A stretch of 64,000 bases of DNA from Ligustrum vulgare (lineage: Eukaryota; Streptophyta; Magnoliopsida; Lamiales; Oleaceae): assembly GCA_963555705.1 (NCBI GenBank), contig OY743177.1, positions 57,060,096 through 57,124,095 on the forward strand, written 5' to 3'. Below, one piece after another: positions 59,061-64,000 of the stretch (position 1 is the stretch's first letter; every line of letters begins with the position of its first letter). A program made the translations under genes and the position numbers. Under the pieces are notes generated by a model. The model was not told where the DNA came from, did not search any database, and worked only from the letters and a program-made list of their open reading frames with translations.

Positions 59061-59850
59061 CATTGGTCAATTCCACTCCAAACTAAACATCCAAAAGCTA
59101 TAAATTCTAACCCTAGCCATGAACGCCTGGGACTACCAATTTAAGGGACTAGAGAGCATATACATGCATGTCGACACAACGTATATATACATTATTTCAT
59201 ATTCTCGAAAGATACACATGTCAAAACGAGGTGTCTTACATATTATCAAGGCGATCTCTAAGCCCTCGCACAATGAGGCATGCTTGTAAGCCCACTAGTT
59301 GCTCAAATTCAACCTATTCTCTCTACTATCTAGACAGGCTATTAGCCCTTACACATCTAGGCCAGGGCATAAGATATCCAATGTCATTGAAGACAGCCTT
59401 GTAATTCCCCTCCTATTTGAGGCATGCTCGGGATATTGCTATTATTGAACATAAGCCTATAAGTCCTCGTAAATTTGAAGCATGCTCGGGTATTCTTTTT
59501 ATTGGGAGAAAACATACACTTTCAAAATTTGAATAACGTAGCCCAACTCTCTCTTAATATAACCAAGAAAATCTACATGAAAGGGTTGTCAAGTGTTCAA
59601 AGAAGGAACCAAGTGTCCAAACTATATTAAAGCATGGGGCCGAGTGCCTATATTATTCCTCTCCGACGATGTTTATCATGCAAAATATATTCTATTTTTT
59701 TCCATTCTGGTGATGTCTTGCAAGAAGGATTTTTTATATATTTCCTACTCTGGTTATTTTTAGAGTATACACACTTTCCATCATCTTCGATCCCTTATAT
59801 TTTCAAGTTCAGTTTGCACATAAATGAACCAACCAGATTTGAGGGACTAG
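59061..59850 (+). other. Non-repetitive interior of the element, no gene
   Basis: Unique sequence between block C and the right LTR. The phrase GAGGCATGCTC or AAGCATGCTCGGG recurs three times at 59270-59500. No similarity to gag or pol was seen. Confidence 0.5.
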
Positions 59851-60499
59851 TGTTACGGTCATGTCTAATTGGACATGACAGGGCATCCACATGGGCCCAC
59901 CAGAGGAATCACAAAACATCCAGTCACCTAATCAAGACAAGTCGGACTGTGGATACCAAACTTGTTGGACTCTTTATATGCTGAGGTGATGCTATGCCAA
60001 GGTGAGTACCCTGGAAAGGTGACAAGAAAGCTTGAGATGATTTGTCTGCAAATGACTACTTGATTTGACATCTTTAAAGGGATTTGTTGGTTGCTTCTAT
60101 AACATGTATTAATGATTATAGCTAAAGAAATGGTTTACCCCATGAATGGCTAGGATTTTGCCACGTGTAAAGCATAACGCTTGTCACAATCCAAGATAAC
60201 TTCATCTTCCATAAGCAGATCACATGTGTCTCCAAATATGAGGTTGGTAATTTATTACTTGAACTTTACTTATAAATATCACTCCCTTTTCTCTCTTTTA
60301 CACACTTATTATATTTTTTGCATCCAAATTATATTTACTTAAAATGAGTATTGACTTAAGTATCAGAGTGCAATCGGGGAGCCACCTCGACCCCAGTTGC
60401 ATACTGATATTTTTTTCTAGTGCGCAGAAAGTCCACTTGTTCAAGAATGAGGAGCTAAGACGTGTTGATCCAAGGTCCTACCAGATTTTGTGGTCAACA
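59851..60499 (+). repeat. Right (3') LTR
   Basis: TGTTACGGTCATGTC...GTGGTCAACA, 649 bp, uninterrupted. Confidence 0.88.
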
Positions 60500-60504
60500 G
60501 ACAA

Positions 60505-61254
60505 ATTTAGAAAAAAAAAATAATAGTCTTTTATCTAGGGGTAATGACAAGGTACTGACCTCTATAAGATCAAATAGGAAAAACGAGTGAATCCAACACA
60601 AAGATCATCACTTCAATATTTACTTGAATTCAGGGCCTCGCACATAAGTAATTGAATTTGAATTTTAGCCTAACAATTTCATATAACTCTTTTTTGGTTA
60701 ACTCTACTAAGTTTCATGAGCTGCTTCAACATCGATAGTCTTTGATGTTAAAGACGTTACTAGAAAATGTTGGCTACCTCGAGATAAAAAAATTATGCTT
60801 TTAGGAGTACAGAAAAAAGAAAGAAAATACTAAAAAAACATAAACATTTATAAAGTTGAGGTTAAATACCAGATTGATCATTGTACATCATGTGAGTTTC
60901 TAGGGGGTCACCGAACTTTGCGTAAAGTTTTCAGGTGGTCGCTAAATTTAAAAAGTTTTCCTATTAGACATGACTTTACTGATCTTATTAGTTACTGAAC
61001 TTTACAAATTTTTTCTAAGATAGTTTCCTTGTTAATAACTGGACTTTACAAGATGTAATTTCATCCATCGCTCAGTGACTAACAATATTACATTTTGTAT
61101 AGTTCAGTGAATAATTAGGAAATTTTTAAAATTTTGTAATCCATTAAAAACATTTTGAAAAGTTTAGTGATTAATAAGGTAATTATTCATAGTGGACCTT
61201 CTATTATTAGGAATTATATCTATTTGTTTACTTTACACTTCTGTTTGGTAAAAC
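60505..61254. other. AT-rich stretch with the dispersed repeat, no gene
   Basis: Contains the second copy of the repeat noted at 54061-54857 (about 60860-61200). No gene was recognised. Confidence 0.5.
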
Positions 61255-62166
61255 CAATGTTGTCAAACTCGTATCAGACTGGTCGGTTCGACTGGTAAAC
61301 CCGTGATCTGGTAAAAAAGGCCAAAAACCCAACTTTAAAAACTCGGATGGAAATCGGATGACCCTGCCGGTTTTGAAGCGAACTAGCCCGTGTCAGATTT
61401 TACCGGGTTTAACGGTTCAAATTTTGACTTTTTAATTTTTTTTAAAAATCATTTTAACTCAACATGTAGGGATGCTGATAGCAAACCCACGCATTGATTT
61501 CAAGTCTCCAAGCACAGCGCTATACAAAGCAGTTGATCCTAAAAACTTTCATGGATTTTCAATGTGGGATTGGTGTCCCCACTGTTCTTATTTTATTTTA
61601 TATAAAAAAACAAAAAATAAATACACAACCCAGCTTGTAGCACATATGGCAATGGTTCTTGATTCCCCCAATGCACTGCGCGGTTTTGAATCTCCAAAGG
61701 GGTGAATTTGCTGATTTTTTGGTATTGTTTTCCTTTTTTTTAAAACAATTCCCTTATTTTGAAAATTGTTTTTTTCTTTTGATTCTCTTTTATTTATTCA
61801 ATTCTTTAACTATTTTTATATCACTGTTAATATAATAATTTTAGATTAATGACAATTAATCTATAGTTTTCTTTAAATTAGTAATTCTAAAATTAATGAA
61901 TATTATTGCTATAATGTTTTTTTTTATAATGTACATATTTAATTTTTATGTAAAAATCTAGTTTTATATATATAAAAAATATATTTAATGTCTTAAAAAT
62001 AATACCAAAAATTGAAAATTGAAAAAATATTATTGCTCTCAATTCCTATTGTTTGATTTTTCTTTTTTCTTTTTCAATAATTTTACTTAATACACCGGGT
62101 CGATCCACTGACCCTTGACCATTTCTTTCTTCCGGGTCGACGTTTGGGCCAGGTTTAAAAACATTA
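61255..62166. mobile_element. Possible short hAT-like element
   Basis: Left end CAATGTTGTCAAACTCG; reverse complement of the right end TAATGTTTTTAAACCTGG. GC-rich arms with GGTCGGTTCGAC / GGGTCGACG lie inside both ends, and the centre is AT-rich and noncoding. GGTAAAAC precedes it and GGTA follows, a possible 8 bp duplication cut short by the next element. The TIRs are imperfect. Confidence 0.4.
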
Positions 62167-62170
62167 GGTA

Positions 62171-64000
62171 TGTAGCGCCCCGAGTTCTAAATACCCGGTT
62201 CACCACGTCATCGTCTGATCTAACCTTTAAAATAATATTTTAGCGAAAGAAATAGCTGAAATTCATTTTTAGCAACATTAAATAAACTGTAATGGTCGAT
62301 AAAATTTGAAAACAATTATGAAAATAATTCAAAATAATGAATCGAGCCATTAATAATACAAAACATTTGACAATGTCATAAATTCTCAAATAATTAAAAA
62401 TCTCAAAAATATCCAACGTTTGGAAATACGGATCATCAAAATAAGATTATCAATTATTTAATGACTATTGCCACCATCGTTCATCACTTGCCACCCTCTC
62501 CGAAATCTGCGAATATTGTTAAAAATAGGAATGAGCATTTTATAGAAATACTCAGTAAACTCATCGTCAATTAATTAATCTACATTATAATTGAACACAT
62601 AAACGCATGCTCCATAGAAATTATAGAGTGTGGGTAGTCTCTTCTCGTGCATTAAAACACATGGCTTCTCCTTGAAAAATCATAGGCTATTTAAAATCAT
62701 CGAGTGTGTGTAGTCTCATCTCGTGTACTTAAGGCACATAAGTTATGCATAACATTATAATGTATCTTACAAGATATTCTCTTCATTCTCATGCATAAAA
62801 GTATATAAGTTATGACAAACATAACAACATAAACATTTCCAAAGAAATATATTCTCATCTCATTTCATGAAATAAATTGCACCTAAGTCACATAACATAT
62901 ACATTCACATGCAATCATAATTTAAATCAATTAATAGGGGTGAGTCTACCTTAAACTTAACAGTGCAAAATCGAGCGGGAATGATTTCAATCTTTTAAAT
63001 CTCCGTACGCCTCGTCTAGCCAAATAGAAAATAAGTTAAATTAGTCTTTTGAAATTTATAGTTTAAAAATGATAAATTAAAATTTAGGGACTGAAATTGA
63101 TGATTTGAAAGTTGGGGGACTAAAATAAATACTTTTAAACTTGGGGGACTAAAATGAAGTTTTTCGAAAATTAAAGGACTCATTTAAAATGCTATTAAAA
63201 TATTCAGGCTGAAAATAACAATTTTTTTAAATTAAGGGATAGAACTTTAAAATATTTGAACTCATGGGCCGAAATGAAACATTTGGAGCATTGGGGACTA
63301 AGGTGAAATTTTCAAAAAATCAAAATATTTAAACACAATCCCTATTCTCTCTCTCGTTTGAACGCAGAGAAGAGAGAGAGAAGGAGGTGCGACTGGCACC
63401 TCGCGCAAATCCAGCCCCTTGCCGGCGATGTGCAGGCGAAACGCCGCCGCAAAGTGGCGGCGAGAGACGGGCCAAGAAGGGATTCAGATTTGTGGGGTTT
63501 AGGTGTGAGATTGGGTGCGAAAAATTGAGGCAAAACGAGGCGTGGAGATCGCGATTTTGGGATCTCGCCGGCGTGAATCCGGCCATTACTTTGGTCACGA
63601 TCGAGGTAAGGTTATGGGTTGTCTATTCTTAGTTTTTCTTGAGCTTTCTTTGGGTTTGATTTGAGTTTGGAAGTGGCTGGCCGTGGTGGTTGTTGCCTGG
63701 GTGTGGTGGTGGTGGAGCGATTTGTGGAGGTGGTGGTAGCTGTTTTGGTGGTTGGTTCGAAAATGGGTGATTGTGCAGTAGGCGGTCAAGGTGATGATGC
63801 GTTGACATGGTGGAGTTGGTGTGGGGTTAGTAGCAGTGTTGGTGGTCATTGCAGGATGTGACATGGATGAAAATGGTGGTTGGGTAATCAATCTCAGATG
63901 AGTTTGCTGTGAGTAATGTTGGCCAAGGGTTGAGGAAATTCTTACCACTGAAGCTTGCTAAGTCTCTGTTAGGATCGATACGTGATCAAGAACAAAAATA
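62171..64000 (+). mobile_element. Start of a long LTR, continues past the window
   Basis: Begins TGTAGCGCCCCGAG, the same style as the two solo LTRs (TGTAAGACC, TGTAATAACCC). It carries a GA-rich block (63345-63390) followed by GC-rich sequence (63390-63610), comparable to the CT/GA-rich leader-like block in the 17724-20818 LTR. Phrases like GGGGGACTAAAAT repeat at 63080-63310. Open frames over 63329-63948 have low-complexity products. The right end is not in the window, so this is provisional. Confidence 0.4.

Larger units (their letters stand above)
54863..60499 (+). mobile_element. Non-autonomous LTR retrotransposon with a repeat-filled interior
   Basis: Left LTR 54863-57209 (about 650 bp once a nested 1.7 kb insert is removed). 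Right LTR 59851-60499 (649 bp). Both end TTTTGTGGTCAACA. GACAA lies on both sides (54858-54862, 60500-60504). The interior (57210-59850) begins with a TGTCGTCATCTATGGGAA segment, close to the TGGCGCCGTCTATGGGAA-type sequence found after the LTR in many plant Gypsy elements. It ends with GAGGGACTAG, a weak polypurine tract, so orientation is plus. There is no gag or pol; nearly all of the interior is short tandem repeats. The LTRs are well diverged, so the insertion is old. Confidence 0.88.

Noticed and set aside
57490..59144. Several 60-116 codon frames across the minisatellite blocks as a repeat-protein gene
   Set aside because: Frames follow repeat units whose length is not a multiple of three, they shift often, and they have no consistent start. 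The position between two LTRs explains the sequence.
63329..63948. Overlapping frames in GC-rich DNA on both strands
   Set aside because: Low-complexity Arg, Pro, Val or His/Thr-rich products; no splice structure or domain. The tract matches leader-like sequence in a probable LTR.

Overview
This is nuclear DNA from a flowering plant, most likely a eudicot. It is AT-rich, has GT..AG introns and one multi-exon plant-specific gene, and is otherwise mostly transposable elements, many nested in each other. I recognise one host gene with confidence and no tRNA, rRNA or microRNA gene. The species cannot be fixed from the sequence.

Layout. 1-924: right end of a CACTA (En/Spm-type) DNA transposon. 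2905-3241: end of a second, unrelated CACTA family. 3996-8998: decayed Ty1/Copia retrotransposon on the minus strand with paired LTRs and TAAAG target duplications. 10959-15997: a second minus-strand Copia element, nearly new, with an uninterrupted 1299-codon gag-pol and LTRs differing at one site. 17724-20818: solo LTR of a long-LTR family. 22400-23674 and 35323-35600: remains of a plus-strand Copia pol whose RNase H region was split by the most unusual object here, a head-to-tail polymer of one non-autonomous LTR retrotransposon at 23675-35322 (seven LTRs plus one partial LTR, one set of GTTCC target duplications). 38180-43944: 5'-truncated LINE on the minus strand, itself split inside RNase H by another solo LTR (38596-41155).

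46294-53683 (minus strand) holds the host gene, a PH-RCC1-FYVE-BRX (PRAF/RLD-type) protein. Its nine exons could all be placed and give a continuous 1090-residue reading frame. A candidate promoter region with an E2F-like site lies to its right.

54863-60499: a non-autonomous LTR element whose interior is almost entirely minisatellite-like repeats. A solo LTR is nested in its left LTR. 61255-62166: a possible hAT-like short element. 62171 to the window end looks like the start of another long LTR.

The elements do not work together as a pathway. Their value is as a record of nesting: old Copia, then the LTR polymer; old LTR element, then LINE, then solo LTR; repeat-filled LTR element, then solo LTR. 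Target-site duplications support most of these steps.
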